This document shows, one piece after another, positions 8,475 through 19,657 of a DNA stretch of 46,182 bases. Position 1 is the stretch's first letter, and each line of letters begins with the position of its first letter. This DNA is from Globisporangium splendens (lineage: Eukaryota > Oomycota > Peronosporomycetes > Pythiales > Pythiaceae), in assembly GCA_006386115.1 (NCBI GenBank), contig VFIW01000110.1, forward strand, positions 95,112 to 141,293. The letters run 5' to 3'. Both the position numbers and the translations under genes were made by a program. The notes below the pieces were generated by a model that worked only from the letters and a program-made list of their open reading frames with translations, did not search any database and was not told the DNA's origin.

Positions 8475-9539
8475 ATGTGGCACCCGCGTGTGCATCTCGT
8501 GAGAGAACCTCCAGCATGTTCCGCATTCACAGACTCGGCCGTTGCCTCATCGTGGTCATTTGGTTCGTCAAGCGCGATCGATCACTCTCTACGGTCGCGA
8601 CTTCTTCCGCGCCTTCTTCTCCAGTCGCCCAATCTCAAGCAGCAGCATGTTAAACGGCACCTATCAACTACTTCGAGCAGCGAACGCGGCAAGCGCTTTC
8701 GGCGCCGGAAAAAGTTGTACGAAGAAAGTCTGAGACGCCAAGTCGATGCGCTTCGGAAGCAAATAGCCCAGTTGAGCGTGCAAAAGAACTTGGTTGCCCA
8801 GAACACACTCATGACAAGAACAAGCCCATGCGGTTCGCTTGTTCAACTTACGAGGGAGCTGTACAAGCTGTATCAATGTGGGCTAAACAATGTGGCAACA
8901 ACGCACGAAATGCACAATCTGCCACGTTCGGTGTCAGTGGTGGAGTACAAGGAGAATTTCCTGAGGCACTTGCTGGATGCGGACGTCACGTACGGCACTC
9001 TGGTAGGCGTACATTCGGTGATTGATCAGTGGCGGAAGCACACAGCATCGTACGCGAAATTCGAGCTTGAAGTGATGTACATTGAGCCGATCGACGACTT
9101 TGAACAAAATCCAGTCGTCACAACCCACATCAAGCAGCACGCTCGCTTTTCGCGCGAGACTTTTCCTTTGCTGTTCCCGTTTGTGCCCGGAAACCGAGAT
9201 GATCTGATGGAGAAAATGGCGGAGAGAGAAATCACATTCGATTGCGTGTCGCGATTCCAGTTCTCGAGTCAAGGTCAGATCACGATGTACCTGGTGGAGA
9301 TCAATTTCATTGAAGCGCTGATCGGCGTCTTTGGGAATGCACAGGACGCAGCCGAGCTGATTCAGCTTTCTGTGATCACGCCGGCAGCGACGCTCATGAA
9401 CGCAGCGCCAAATTCTGAGCGAAGGTTTCGAGAGCCTCGAAGGCAAGCGACAGAGACGCAAATCGGAAGCTCTGCTGACCATAAAAGCAGCGACGGCCCT
9501 GTATCGAGCAAGTTGAGCGTAGAGTATTTGCTTAGTTGA
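8475..9539 (+). CDS. bZIP-like transcription factor with C-terminal NTF2-like domain (copy A)
   Basis: This is a single-exon ORF of 354 residues. ATG 8475 is chosen because the frame upstream has no ATG and an initiator-like TCATTTC lies 45 bp before it. The basic region SSERGKRFRRRKKLYEESL keeps the bZIP spacing (R-x9-L), but Ser occupies the position of the normally invariant DNA-contacting Asn. A short zipper follows, with Leu at heptads 0, 7 and 14. Next comes a helical linker (TSPCGSLVQLTRELY) and the family domain from YKENFLRHLLD to VEINFIEAL. The protein ends in KLSVEYLLS, a motif shared with copy C. It is predicted to be nuclear and DNA-binding; its targets and any ligand are unknown. 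Confidence 0.85.
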   Translation: MWHPRVHLVREPPACSAFTDSAVASSWSFGSSSAIDHSLRSRLLPRLLLQSPNLKQQHVKRHLSTTSSSERGKRFRRRKKLYEESLRRQVDALRKQIAQLSVQKNLVAQNTLMTRTSPCGSLVQLTRELYKLYQCGLNNVATTHEMHNLPRSVSVVEYKENFLRHLLDADVTYGTLVGVHSVIDQWRKHTASYAKFELEVMYIEPIDDFEQNPVVTTHIKQHARFSRETFPLLFPFVPGNRDDLMEKMAEREITFDCVSRFQFSSQGQITMYLVEINFIEALIGVFGNAQDAAELIQLSVITPAATLMNAAPNSERRFREPRRQATETQIGSSADHKSSDGPVSSKLSVEYLLS

Positions 9540-9880
9540 AATCACAGCAGCAAAATGTAATCACATGTGCTTCATGTCAACTGCTCGCTGCCACCCAAAT
9601 TGCGACCTTTTCTGAGCTGCGAAAGGAGCAAATGCTTGAACTGCACGTCATCACTGCACGATGAGTGAGCGACGTTTCGAAAGTCTAATCGGAGAATGAC
9701 GTGGTGAGGTGAATGTTGGTGGATGTTTTCATTTTTTAACCGATATTCTTTTCGAAGGACAGAATCGCGCCATCCTTCACCCTCTCGTGCTACGTGGGAC
9801 ACGGACGACAGGTTTGCGTGGGACAGTAGCAATGCGCGACTTCGCTCTGGCGTGACCCAACTTGGACTCATTGGCGACTC

Positions 9881-9896
9881 GCATTTTAAGTTTCTC
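9881..9896 (+). promoter_or_regulatory. oomycete-type initiator before copy B
   Basis: GCATTTTAAGTTTCTC matches the GCATTYY initiator followed by a pyrimidine/TTT flank. It lies 56 bp upstream of the ATG at 9937 and supports that start. Motif match only; no transcript data. Confidence 0.35.
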
Positions 9897-9936
9897 TTCA
9901 AACCCAAGCTCACCGAACGCGACCGAACTGCAGCAA

Positions 9937-11130
9937 ATGATGAATACACCACAGCATCGCAATCAGCCATTTCTCCAGTTGATCGACCAGGCTGCAGCAG
10001 TGGAGCAACTCAAGAAAGGTGGCAACCTGTCTGCAAACATAATCTCAGCCACCGCAGCAGCACCACCGAGTGCATTTAACCACCCAGTTAAGCCAACCAT
10101 TGCGCGAAATGCCTCACATGCCAAGAACGTGAAGTCGCGATCGAGGAAGAAGACAAGCAGTGAGCGAGGTTACACATTTCGCGCGAGGAATGCACAGTAC
10201 GAAGCGCAGCTGGTTGCCGACGTCGCCAAACTCCGCAAGGACCACGCAAAACTCGATTTTATCAAGACCCTGTGGCAGCAGAAAGCGGTGTTGCTGCGAA
10301 ACACTGCGAATGGGTCGTTAGTGCGCCTCACGCAAGAGTATTTCTGCGTCCTTGAGCATGGACTGGAATCTTGCAGCGCGCTTGGGTCAACTGATCACGA
10401 CGAGATGAACCAGACGATACAATACAAGGAAAACTTTATACGCCAAGTGCTAGATCCGGAGGTTCAGTTTGGTGAGACTGGCGGCGTCGGTGCTGTGATT
10501 GAGCAATGGCGGAAATACACAACAGCGTTTGCGGACTTCCAGGTAAAGATCGGTTCGGGTGTGGTAGTCCATGGGTCGGAGGAAGACCCTTGGGTCGAGG
10601 TAGTGACCAAGTTGCACGTTGGCTTCACACACGACACGCTTCGACTGGTATTTCCCGGCGCGGTTGGTCGTGACGATCTGGTCCGTGCTTGTGTCGGCAA
10701 GGTACTTGTGCTCAAGAATACGCACCGTCTTCGATTCTCGTCGGATGGGCGAATCAAGTTGTACTTGATCGACATCAACTTTGTGGAAGCCCTTGGGAGC
10801 GCGATAGGCAATTTAGAAATGGTTTCCGAGTTGCTGCAATTGTCAACGATCACGCCGTGGAACACAATTGCAGACGTGGAGAGCAGATTGACGGACTTGA
10901 ATTTGGGGAAAGAGCAGCAACCAGAGGTAATCCAGCCCAAGTCAGTTGATTCAGCCACCAGCAGCGACACTAGACGACGTGCACCATTTTGGGTTTCAAG
11001 TTTGGAGATGCCGTTTTTGCTGGATGACATGCCAGTCGAAGTAGGCGAAAGGGGCAGCGATTATATGTCCCAGCTTCGCGAATTTGGAGCAGCTATGCAC
11101 GACGATATGGAGGAGCTTCTTGATCTCTAG
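9937..11130 (+). CDS. bZIP-like transcription factor with C-terminal NTF2-like domain (copy B)
   Basis: This is a single exon of 397 residues from ATG 9937; ATG 9940 is equally possible. The basic region KTSSERGYTFRARNAQYEAQL again has Ser for Asn and is less basic than in copy A, with Asn-Ala where Lys-Lys is usual. Zipper leucines are spaced LVADVAKL. The family domain runs from YKENFIRQVLDPEVQFG, through IEQWRKYTTAFADF, to LRFSSDGRIKLYLIDINFVEAL. A C-terminal acidic/hydrophobic tail (DDMEELLDL) could act in activation. It lies about 400 bp downstream of copy A on the same strand. Its closest relative here is the broken copy at 14274. Confidence 0.85.
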   Translation: MMNTPQHRNQPFLQLIDQAAAVEQLKKGGNLSANIISATAAAPPSAFNHPVKPTIARNASHAKNVKSRSRKKTSSERGYTFRARNAQYEAQLVADVAKLRKDHAKLDFIKTLWQQKAVLLRNTANGSLVRLTQEYFCVLEHGLESCSALGSTDHDEMNQTIQYKENFIRQVLDPEVQFGETGGVGAVIEQWRKYTTAFADFQVKIGSGVVVHGSEEDPWVEVVTKLHVGFTHDTLRLVFPGAVGRDDLVRACVGKVLVLKNTHRLRFSSDGRIKLYLIDINFVEALGSAIGNLEMVSELLQLSTITPWNTIADVESRLTDLNLGKEQQPEVIQPKSVDSATSSDTRRRAPFWVSSLEMPFLLDDMPVEVGERGSDYMSQLREFGAAMHDDMEELLDL

Positions 11131-11795
11131 CAGGAGATGAAGGGATAAATCGGATGCGTCTGATTCATGTCTAGCTTAGATCAGTGTAGGTCAGCGTGGT
11201 AAGTTTAAAATGTGTAGGTTTGTATATTTGAAATAGCCTTATCTGCTGTCATCAGAAACTCACAGCAAACAATAACTCAGTCGCAAAGTTGAAAACGTCC
11301 ATTATGATTCGCAAATGGCCACAGCAAGTCCGCCACAATTCCCTGAAGGAGTACGTACAAACCGAGCTTGTGGCGATTCGGTTACTGTGCTAGAGTGACA
11401 GCAAAGTAGCTTCCTCTTCACCCTCATTGTGGTCTCATTTGTTTACGTGTGCACATGATGACTCTGCGCTTTGCGTACTGTGGGAGCGAAAATCATATTT
11501 CTTGTTCAGCATCGATAGACTGATCCAGGCACTAGTAGCCAGGGACGGATATCCACTGCCCCGTATTCCCTCTCAAGCAAATGTCACGCTCTAGATTCTT
11601 GGACAGCCAGCAGCGCACTATCTAAGTCGAGATATGCTGCTACAGCCCGAGCTTTCATCAAATACAATATAATCTACATACAAACTTCACAACCGCAAAA
11701 TAGCAGCTGAGATAAAAGCGCCGAGCCCGAGAGAAATAGTGCGCACGAGCAAAAAAACAGCTCTGAGTTTTAGCATTACCTGGGTTTGCTTTCGT
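11131..11795. other. intergenic stretch between convergent copies B and C
   Basis: No gene seen. The 665 bp should hold the two 3' UTRs. It is A/T-rich, with no repeat or RNA gene that I can recognise. Confidence 0.5.
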
Positions 11796-12878
11796 TCATC
11801 CATCGAATGACCCGTTTCCGGAGAGATGTGGCTGAAGTTCGTCCGTGAGCAAGTACTCAACACTCAGCTTGACACTTGACAAGGACGATGTGGCACTGGG
11901 ACAGCTACGAGGCGGAAGGTCACTGAAGACGAGTTTCCTTTCTTCCTCGCATGCGCCGCTGCAGTTGCGATTTCGTTTTCGATTCCGCTCCGGCACCGCA
12001 TTGTCGACGAGCCTCGCGCCAGGAGCAATCACTGAGAGCTGCATTAGCTCGACAACGTCGTTCGCATCGCCCAGAAGCTTGAGAAAGGCCTCGACGAAGC
12101 CGATCTCGACCGTGTACGATGTGACCCGGCCGGCTTCCGAGAACTGGAACCGCGAGACACAGCTGAGCGTGATGTCCTTGTCGACGACTCTCTCGACCAG
12201 GTCGTCTCGCCTCCCTGCCACAAATGGAAACATGATCGAGAACGTCTCTCGCGCAAAGCGCACGTGCATCTTGGTGTGGATGACGACGATCGGGCACTCT
12301 TGGGAGCCAACGATGGGCTCCACGTGGCTGATCTCCATGTCAAACTTGGCGTACGACGACGTGTGTTTGCGCCACTGGTTGATGATCGCATCGACACCGA
12401 TCACATCTCCACGTCGGACGTCCGGATCGAACACTTTGTGTAGGAAACTCTCCTTGAACTGCACACTCTGATACCGTGCTGCTGTGGATTTCGACATTGT
12501 CAGCGCCGTTCTGTCAGCATCGTCGATGGTCTCTAAGCCGTGACGATGCACCTTGTAGAGCTCCACTGTGAGCTTCTCGAGCGACCCGCAGCGGCTAGTG
12601 CGCGTCACCAGCGCCTTCTGCGCGTACACGCTCTTGAGCAGACTCAGTCGCGCGATGTGCTGGTGCAGCTGGTGCATCTCGCGATGCAGACTGTCTTCGT
12701 GGTCCTTCTTGCGCTGCCGGAACTGCCGTGCGCGCTCGCTGTTCGACTTGGCACGGCCGCGACGGCCGTCGCCGAGGCTGCTACGAGCTTCTGCAAACAG
12801 CACGGGGGGACGGGAAGCGATCGCCAAGGCCGCTGTAGACGCAGCGACGCGCGGTGGTGGCGGCGGATAAGCTGGCAT
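11796..12878 (-). CDS. bZIP-like transcription factor with C-terminal NTF2-like domain (copy C)
   Basis: This is a single exon of 360 residues starting at ATG 12878, with a TCATTCT initiator-like motif about 40 bp upstream on the minus strand. The basic region KSNSERARQFRQRKKDHEDSL keeps the canonical Asn in N-x7-R-x9-L. The zipper is LHREMHQLHQHIARL. The linker TSRCGSLEKLTVELY and the domain from FKESFLHKVFDPDVRRG to VEIGFVEAF follow. An Arg/Asn/Lys patch (PERNRKRNRN) after the domain may be a second nuclear signal. The C-terminus KLSVEYLLTDEL matches copy A, so A and C form one subfamily. GC content and codon use are higher than in the surrounding DNA. Confidence 0.87.
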   Translation of the reverse strand: MPAYPPPPPRVAASTAALAIASRPPVLFAEARSSLGDGRRGRAKSNSERARQFRQRKKDHEDSLHREMHQLHQHIARLSLLKSVYAQKALVTRTSRCGSLEKLTVELYKVHRHGLETIDDADRTALTMSKSTAARYQSVQFKESFLHKVFDPDVRRGDVIGVDAIINQWRKHTSSYAKFDMEISHVEPIVGSQECPIVVIHTKMHVRFARETFSIMFPFVAGRRDDLVERVVDKDITLSCVSRFQFSEAGRVTSYTVEIGFVEAFLKLLGDANDVVELMQLSVIAPGARLVDNAVPERNRKRNRNCSGACEEERKLVFSDLPPRSCPSATSSLSSVKLSVEYLLTDELQPHLSGNGSFDG

Positions 12879-14273
12879 GGTGGAGGCGCAATGGTGTGTG
12901 ATATCGCCGACTTAGAATGAAGCGACAAAAAGGCTCTTTAAAATAGCATAGAAAACGAATATTTGCTATCCTGGTAGTCAAAGATGAAAGCTGTTTTTTT
13001 CTTTACTAAATTCACGAAACTTTACCACATCCGAAAACTAGGATACTGACATTAGGTAGGAAAGAGCAACGTTTCTGCAACCGCCAACTCGTTAGAAAGT
13101 TATTAAGAGTTTATAAAACGTGCGACAAAAACACAGACCCGTGTGTGGTAAGCTCCACATTCGGGTCAGAAAATCGAAAACTTGCTGGACTTACCTTCAA
13201 GTATCGGATACAGGAGAGCTCAACTGTCCATCGATGTGGACGCTTCTTCCCGCACGGATGTCATTTCAACAACTGCCTCTGTACCGTACTACTTATCTAT
13301 TGATTTACCAGAAGCGACGATACGCAGAGATGTGGTTGCTGCAAGGGGACTCGAGTCTCAAAAAGTGGTGACAGCGATCGCTGCCATAAAACCCAGCAAC
13401 TTCTATTGACACAAACGAAATACAGACCGTGGTGGAACAATACTGCGAGGTTGCAAAGAAGCTGCACCAGCCTTTTCTATCCAAGAGGCGCACTCATAAG
13501 CGTTTTTGGATCCAAAAGTTCAGCTCGGCCGTTTTTGCAGAACACACACGACAGCGTCACTTGCCTGCGGTCATCAGTTCGCTAGAGTTTCGTCCTGTGC
13601 TCAAAACTGCGTTTGATCTTGAAGAGGTGCGTCCGACCCGACCGAACTGATTGTTGCCATGGAACAAAGCTTGGCCGTCTTCAAACTCAGATTTGCACCA
13701 AGCTCCACATCACTTCCTCAAGTAGTTTCACGGAACGCATACTGGGCCAATGCGAGCTAGCGAATGCTCGTTAGTCGGCATGAATTCATGGACATAAGAT
13801 GCTGCGTTTTCCGTCGTGATTACGTTTTCTGTTACAAGGACAAGCAACAGAGCAATTGCGTCCCAAAGAACTGCTTGAGGTAGAATCAAATTGCACAAGT
13901 ACGCCACCAATACACAGCTAAGTTTGCGAAGCCAACGAATCCACCGACTCGCATCCTGTCAGAATTACCCCTACATCCAATACATTGTCGTACGAGTTGT
14001 TCAGTACTATTCGCAACTTGGGAGTCCAACTTGGGACCAGGGAGCAACGCCACTCGGCTTTAAAGTTTCATAGCAGGAAAGACTGCAAGATGCTGGTGCG
14101 AGGTTACTGTGCTTTGGGATCACCAGATGCATCGGCACGCCTGATATGCCGGATGAGCAAAACTTCTTTAAGTCAGCGCGTGGCTTGTGGTCGATCGATC
14201 GGCACCAATTGATGCAACTCCTTGTCCGTGACCCCCGCATCCGAATTTGGTCAAAAGGCAGCAAGCACAGATC
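12879..14273. other. 1.4 kb without a supportable gene
   Basis: It holds the promoter of copy C at its left edge. The short open frames at 13182-13409 and 13429-13650 (+) have some protein-like character (EQYCEVAKKLHQPFLSKR), but no domain I recognise and no consistent start. They may be remains of another gene. No tRNA or repeat seen. Confidence 0.4.
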
Positions 14274-15417
14274 ATGCGGCCACCACGTTCTTCACCGGAA
14301 GCACCATTCAAGGCGTCTCTTCCATTGAAGCCTGTCGTCGCGAGTACCGGAAAGCACCGCAGTGACACACCACGCACGCGGAGGAAGACAAGCAGCGAAC
14401 GTGGGTATGCGTTTCGCGCCAAAAGAGCGAAATACGAGGCTGAGCTCGTGTTTGCTGTAGCAAAATTGCGCAATGAGCTTGCACAGCTGAGCTTCCGGGA
14501 GACGATGTGGCAGCAAAAAGCGGTATTGCTGCGGAACAGCGATTTCGGGTCCCTCATGCAGCTCATACGCGAGCTGTTTCGCATCTTTGCTAAAGGACTG
14601 GAGTGCGAGTCTCAAGATCCGACAAGATCCGACAACAGCCGACGGAACGGCCACCGCGCATTTGGTTGTGGAGTTCAAAGAAAACTTACTTTTTGCGGCA
14701 CGTGGTCGACCCAGATGTCAAGTTTGGTGAAGATGTTGGTGGGGTGGACATGCTGATTGAGCAGCGGCACACAGCTGCCTACGCAGACTACACGTCACAG
14801 TTCAACCTGCAATCGCGGACCACCAGAAAATCCAGTGTTCGAAGTCCCAGTAAAAATGAACGGTCAGTTCACTCGCGATACATTCCGAATTATGCTCCCG
14901 TATGCCGTTCATCGCCAGGATCTCATGCAGCATTTCGTTGGCAACACGTTTGTATTCGGCAATACGCATCATTTCCGGTTCACATCCGACGGACGAATCA
15001 AGGTTTACACACTCCGAGTCGATTTTGTGAAAGCGCTCGTGAAAACGACCGGCAATCTTGAAGCCGTCTCGGAGCTCCCGGAGCCTCTCTGTGATCTCTC
15101 AGCGCTGTACAATTGGCGGCGCGATCGAGATTCTTTGTTGCGCAGAAATTGAACAGGAGATCGAGACCTTGCTCTCTGACCAAGTTTTTGACTCAATCGA
15201 TAACCCTCAGACTAGCGAGTGCGATGGGAGATCGCTATCTTGGATCACGAACTCGGACATGTCGCCTTTGCTTGGGGAAGAATCATCGCAAACTGGCGAC
15301 CAGGACACCGAACACGAGAATCTGAGTCCGCCGCCAATTCAGCCTCTTCACCCAGCGTTTTACGGTGGCTCGGAGCAGATTGTCGACCTGCTGCAACAGC
15401 TCCACGCAATTCTATGA
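14274..15417 (+). pseudogene. broken bZIP/NTF2-like copy D
   Basis: The ATG at 14274 opens a frame with KTSSERGYAFRAKRAKYEAEL (Ser at the Asn position) and LRNELAQLSFRETMW, close to copy B. Homology then jumps between frames. Frame 0 holds until about 14613. Frame 2 carries FLRHVVDPDVKFGEDVGG near 14690-14760. Frame 0 again carries FTRDTFRIMLPY, HHFRFTSDGRIKVYTLRVDF to about 15080. Frame 1 carries the acidic tail to 15417. At least three frameshifts therefore break it. The first coincides with a 10-base unit AAGATCCGAC repeated at 14614 and 14624, plus a variant at 14634. I see no GT-AG pair that would restore the frame by splicing. Confidence 0.8.
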
Positions 15418-17444
15418 CCGAACGTCCGCGTTCATTTTGAGGTGACATTGTATGTAATGCTGAACGCTGTTGAAAATCATGGTTTTCGTCAATATAGCAG
15501 TCGTGATGGCAGCACACACTGACGTTGTTGCAACACTTCGGACTGAAGATGTTTTTCTCCGCTCCATTGGCCTCAAATCCTAAAGCGCAGTTGGTTTTCA
15601 CGACGAATCTTCTCAGATGTTTTTCGTTGTTGCGCTTCAGCAAGATGACGAGTTGACGAACGTTGGGCTGTCAGTATCTCCTCATTTTCGAGCAGAAATA
15701 TATGAAGGGATACTGTCTTGGGCTTTCTTGTTTCTTTCTGCTCCAGGACTCAAGCCACTCGATTTCCAGCGGCAAACAGCATTTCTGGGGGGCACCCTTG
15801 CGCGCTGTGTAATGCGCTTGTACAGTATCGGATAGCTCCATTTGCAAATCCATCGACACAGCAGCTCATATCACTTTGGTTGTCCCTTCTAGTTCTGCAG
15901 GAAAGGGAGGGAGTGCTCGACCACTTCATTCGTTGAAGATGAGCTGAGAGCACATCCTTCTTTTTCGCCGTTCGTAGAGAGCTCTTGTACACAGAAAACA
16001 ACATGCGGACGTGGCATGAAATCGCAGCTGGCTTGGCGGGCTGCCTCCCCCCATGCTAGGCACGTTTGTTAAAGTTTTCAAATCGGGGTTGGAACCAGCG
16101 ACCGCAACAACTTGGGTATGCAACACTATCGAAAAGCTCTTGTACGCGTGCATGTTTTTGATGAAAACACCGATATGTGCTGCGTTGGACTTGACCTAGC
16201 AGTTAGCTCTTGTCCGCAGCGATTCGTAATACTATATTTTCTCGCTAACGGATGATTCAGGAGAACCTGACAACAAAACAACCACCATCGTTGAGGCTTG
16301 AGCCGCTCCACTTCGATTCCGCCAAAGTTCTGACTTGGTTTGCTCAATCAAACCTTCGCATACTGAATACGGCACGACCAACCAGCAGCATGACGGCGTC
16401 GACTCAAAATTGCCATGCCAACACTGTCGACTGCGATCTGCTGTCCTTCGTTTCCCATTCGCACTGAGGATTCCGCGTCGATCACTTGAGTGCATTTGAT
16501 AGACGAAGGCTGAACGACTGGAAGTCCACCATTGTCAACGCTTTCGCGACTCTGGAACGATATCATCGTGGAAAGCTGGTGCATGAGTTTCCTTATTCAG
16601 AAACGTGGCACATTGCTTCTTGGAGCTTCATCCAGAACCAGTCTTTTGTCACCCTCAAACTTACAATTTTGGTCATGGGTTGCTGCACAAATACCTGAAC
16701 AAGCAATGTCTTCGTCTGCTGGCGCTCGACATCAGTCGATGGAACCGAGTAGAACGCTTGATCTTTGTCAAAATAGAGGCGGAGACACGTTTCTTTCATA
16801 GTTACTCGGCGATGCGCCGCACCAGGAGCTTGGACGCACTCTTGGAGTTCTCATAGCTGCATAGGTGTGTCTTGCCTCGTGCTGGGTGGTCAAGCGCAGC
16901 GAAAGCAAACACACCAAGTTGACCGAGTATACCACTCCTTGGACGTTTCCATCGTGTTGAATGACATGGTAGTTGCTTGCGCTGATCATTTCTTCGTCGC
17001 CTGTCGCTGAAAACAACCCGATAAGATATCTTTAGAAAACCGGAGGTATGTGTGCCTGACTCAGATCGGTTTTCTGGCGTATTTGTTTTGCCCAGGAAAT
17101 TGACCTGAGTCTCGTATACAGGATTTCGAAATGAAGCAGTGCAAACGCGAATGTACTTGTGAGCAAGCGCGACTCGCATGAAGAAGACAGCCTACGAGCA
17201 CACAGAGTCATTAGGACACACCTCTGCCTACCAAGTTTGTTGGAATCAAATGCCGCACGACAATTGTTTCCCTCCTGGCCATTGATCAGATTTACCAAAC
17301 CAAACTCTCAATAGAACGTACATGGAACTTGGTGCCAGACTTTATAATTTTGAAAATCGGCCTTTCGAGTCTTCGATTGCTGCTTACAATGGAACTTCTT
17401 ACACGAGCTGGTGCGGATCTGCGCTGCCATGCGGAGGCAAATAA
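15418..17444. other. 2 kb gene-poor stretch
   Basis: Only short, unrelated open frames are present on both strands. The run LLVLQEREGVLDHFI near 15880-15935 (+) looks protein-like but is isolated. No repeat, RNA gene or transposase is recognisable. Confidence 0.4.
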
Positions 17445-18591
17445 TCAAATAAAGTTGAACGTACGCGCGCTGCTGTCGTTGGTGTTTTCGCTTCTTTTTT
17501 TGAAAAAGCGCCAACCTGCTGCTTCACCGCTGGGGACCCACCGCTGTAGGTGCTGCAATCTCAACTTGGTTTGCTCCGTGATGTCTGCGTCGCTCGAAAA
17601 AACGGTCTCCGCCCTCACTCGCTTCCAGCTTGGCGTGGACTCCTCGCTCGCATTCCATTCTTCTCTACTGCTGCCTTCGTGTACTACTGGCTTTAGATCC
17701 ATTATAGTCGCATCAGGTGCGATCGCCGAGTGCTGCATCATTCCGACGCCGTCACGGGTGTTCCGACAAATTTCGCGAGAGCTTCGATAAAATTGACCGG
17801 AATCGCGTACGACACGATCAGACCGTGCTCTGAAAACTGTAATCGCGTGACATCATCGAATTGAATATCTTGATCGACAGTCTTTCCACCAGATCTGGGC
17901 GGCTGGCTTCGACGAACGGGAACATCACGTCGAACGTCTCGCGCGAAAGCGCGTGTGCATCTCAGAGTAGACAACCACAATCGGGTTCTCCTCTGCGCTC
18001 ATAATCGATTCTACGCGAACGACTTCGAATTCCAATCTGGCATAAGACAGCGTATACTTCCGCCACTGGTCGAGTAGAGCTTCGATGCCGACTAGACCAC
18101 TCCCCAAGTCGCCAATCAGTACATCAGGATCCACAATTTGACGCATAAAGTTCTCCTTGTACTGAGCGATCGACCAGAGACTGGTGGGCTTCGTGCACTC
18201 GGATAGCATGCCACTCCTCTCGGGGGCTCGGATGCTCTCCAGTCCGTACCGATGATACACCTTGTAGATCTCTCTACCAATTTGCACAAGCAAACTGCCG
18301 GGGCTCGTGCGTGTCAGCAGCGCACTCTGGGCGTACACGCTTCTGGTCAGGCTCAGGTGCTCGATGGCGTGGCGTGGCTGTTGCACTGTGCCTCGAGACC
18401 GTCTTCGTACGCTTTTTGCCGCTGCCGGAAGAAGCGACCGCGCTCGCTGCTGGTCTTGGACCGCGGACGAAGTGGGCGACAGCGGGACTCGACCGACGCG
18501 CTGGAAGAGGTTGCAGCTGCGAGGACTTCCGGTGAGACGAGGCTCTATCACCACTGGAGGTGTTTTCTTTCAGCATGGAGCCCGATCTCAT
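17445..18591 (-). pseudogene. broken bZIP/NTF2-like copy E
   Basis: Reading the minus strand, the bZIP part KTSSERGRFFRQRQKAYED (top coordinate 18457) is in one frame. The linker and domain start (SLTRSVYAQSALLTRTS, YKENFMRQIVDPDVLIG, LLDQWRKYTLSYARLEFEV) are in a second. RETFDVMFPFVEASRPDLV is in a third, TRLQFSEHGLIVSYAIPVNFIEAL in the first again, and the tail MQHSAIAPDATIMDL in the second. At least four frameshifts are needed, so it is dead. It is closest to copy F in the basic region but has Ser where F has Asn. Confidence 0.82.
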
Positions 18592-19657
18592 GCTTCGCAC
18601 TTTGAGGAGAAAGAAGAAATTGCTTGCAACATGAAAGGTGCACATGTTGTAATTGTCACAGCAAGAAGCAACTTGTCAGCTACCTGTGTAATATTGTTAG
18701 CCTTCGCCTATCATCATAATAAGCTCGACCTCTGCATTCAGGTGTTAAAAACCTCTTTAAAACAGAGATTTTAGTTTCGAAGTACAGTATCTGAAAGAAA
18801 TGAATATTCCACTTATTCTTACTTTGATTAGGTCGTTATATATCCTGCTTATAATCTGAAAAAGCTAGACTATTATAAGGATTATTTTACAAACGCACAC
18901 AATTTCTGTAGTTTCACGTATTCTATGTACTGAAATAAAGAACGTTTCTTTGTTTCCACCAATAAATGGACGTAATTTCGTTTTTGTCCAATCATATCTA
19001 TTGTAGTCATCCAGGAGAGTTTGGTGAAGACATCCAAGGACAGACACAAATCGCATTGCTGGCAGTTATAGATTTTGCATGATGTTATACAAGAAATGAA
19101 GTTGTACGGGTCACCTGACTCATTGTCCATCGACCCTGTTGAATGCTGCAGCGTTTGCACGAGAAGATGCAATCAACCGAGTGATTTGTGGCGACTGAGA
19201 AGATGTGGACGTGCGTGCTCGGTCGATTTTGTCCTTCAGAGAGGGACACTTCGAAATCCTGACTCATAAGGGAATGTGTGGCTATGGAAAGCCCGAACGC
19301 TTGACATCATGAGATGTGTCCCTCTTTGTGTAGTCTCGTGTCTTTGTTGCACGCAGAGAAAAGAGAGTGGTGTCTGTTGCCGAGTTGAGCCAGCTGCTGA
19401 AATATCACAGCGGTGTTCCTTAGTAATATCAAAACAAAAACAAAAAAAAAGCAAGCAGCTTCATTCATCGGATTTCATCTTTAACGGTAATACCTCCTTC
19501 TCACCGCGTACTTTTCATTTCGTCATGAGTAGTTGGAATGCGACGACGAAGAAGCTGCACGAGAACGTACTCCAAGCCCTGTCGCGTTTTCTTCAGCATC
19601 ATATCAACGAAGTTGCAGTTCTAATATCCAACTGGATTGAAATATTACTATTATTTG
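18592..19657. other. 1 kb gene-poor, A/T-rich stretch
   Basis: It lies between the start of broken copy E and the 3' end of copy F. I see no gene, repeat or RNA. The only long frames are shadows. Confidence 0.45.
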
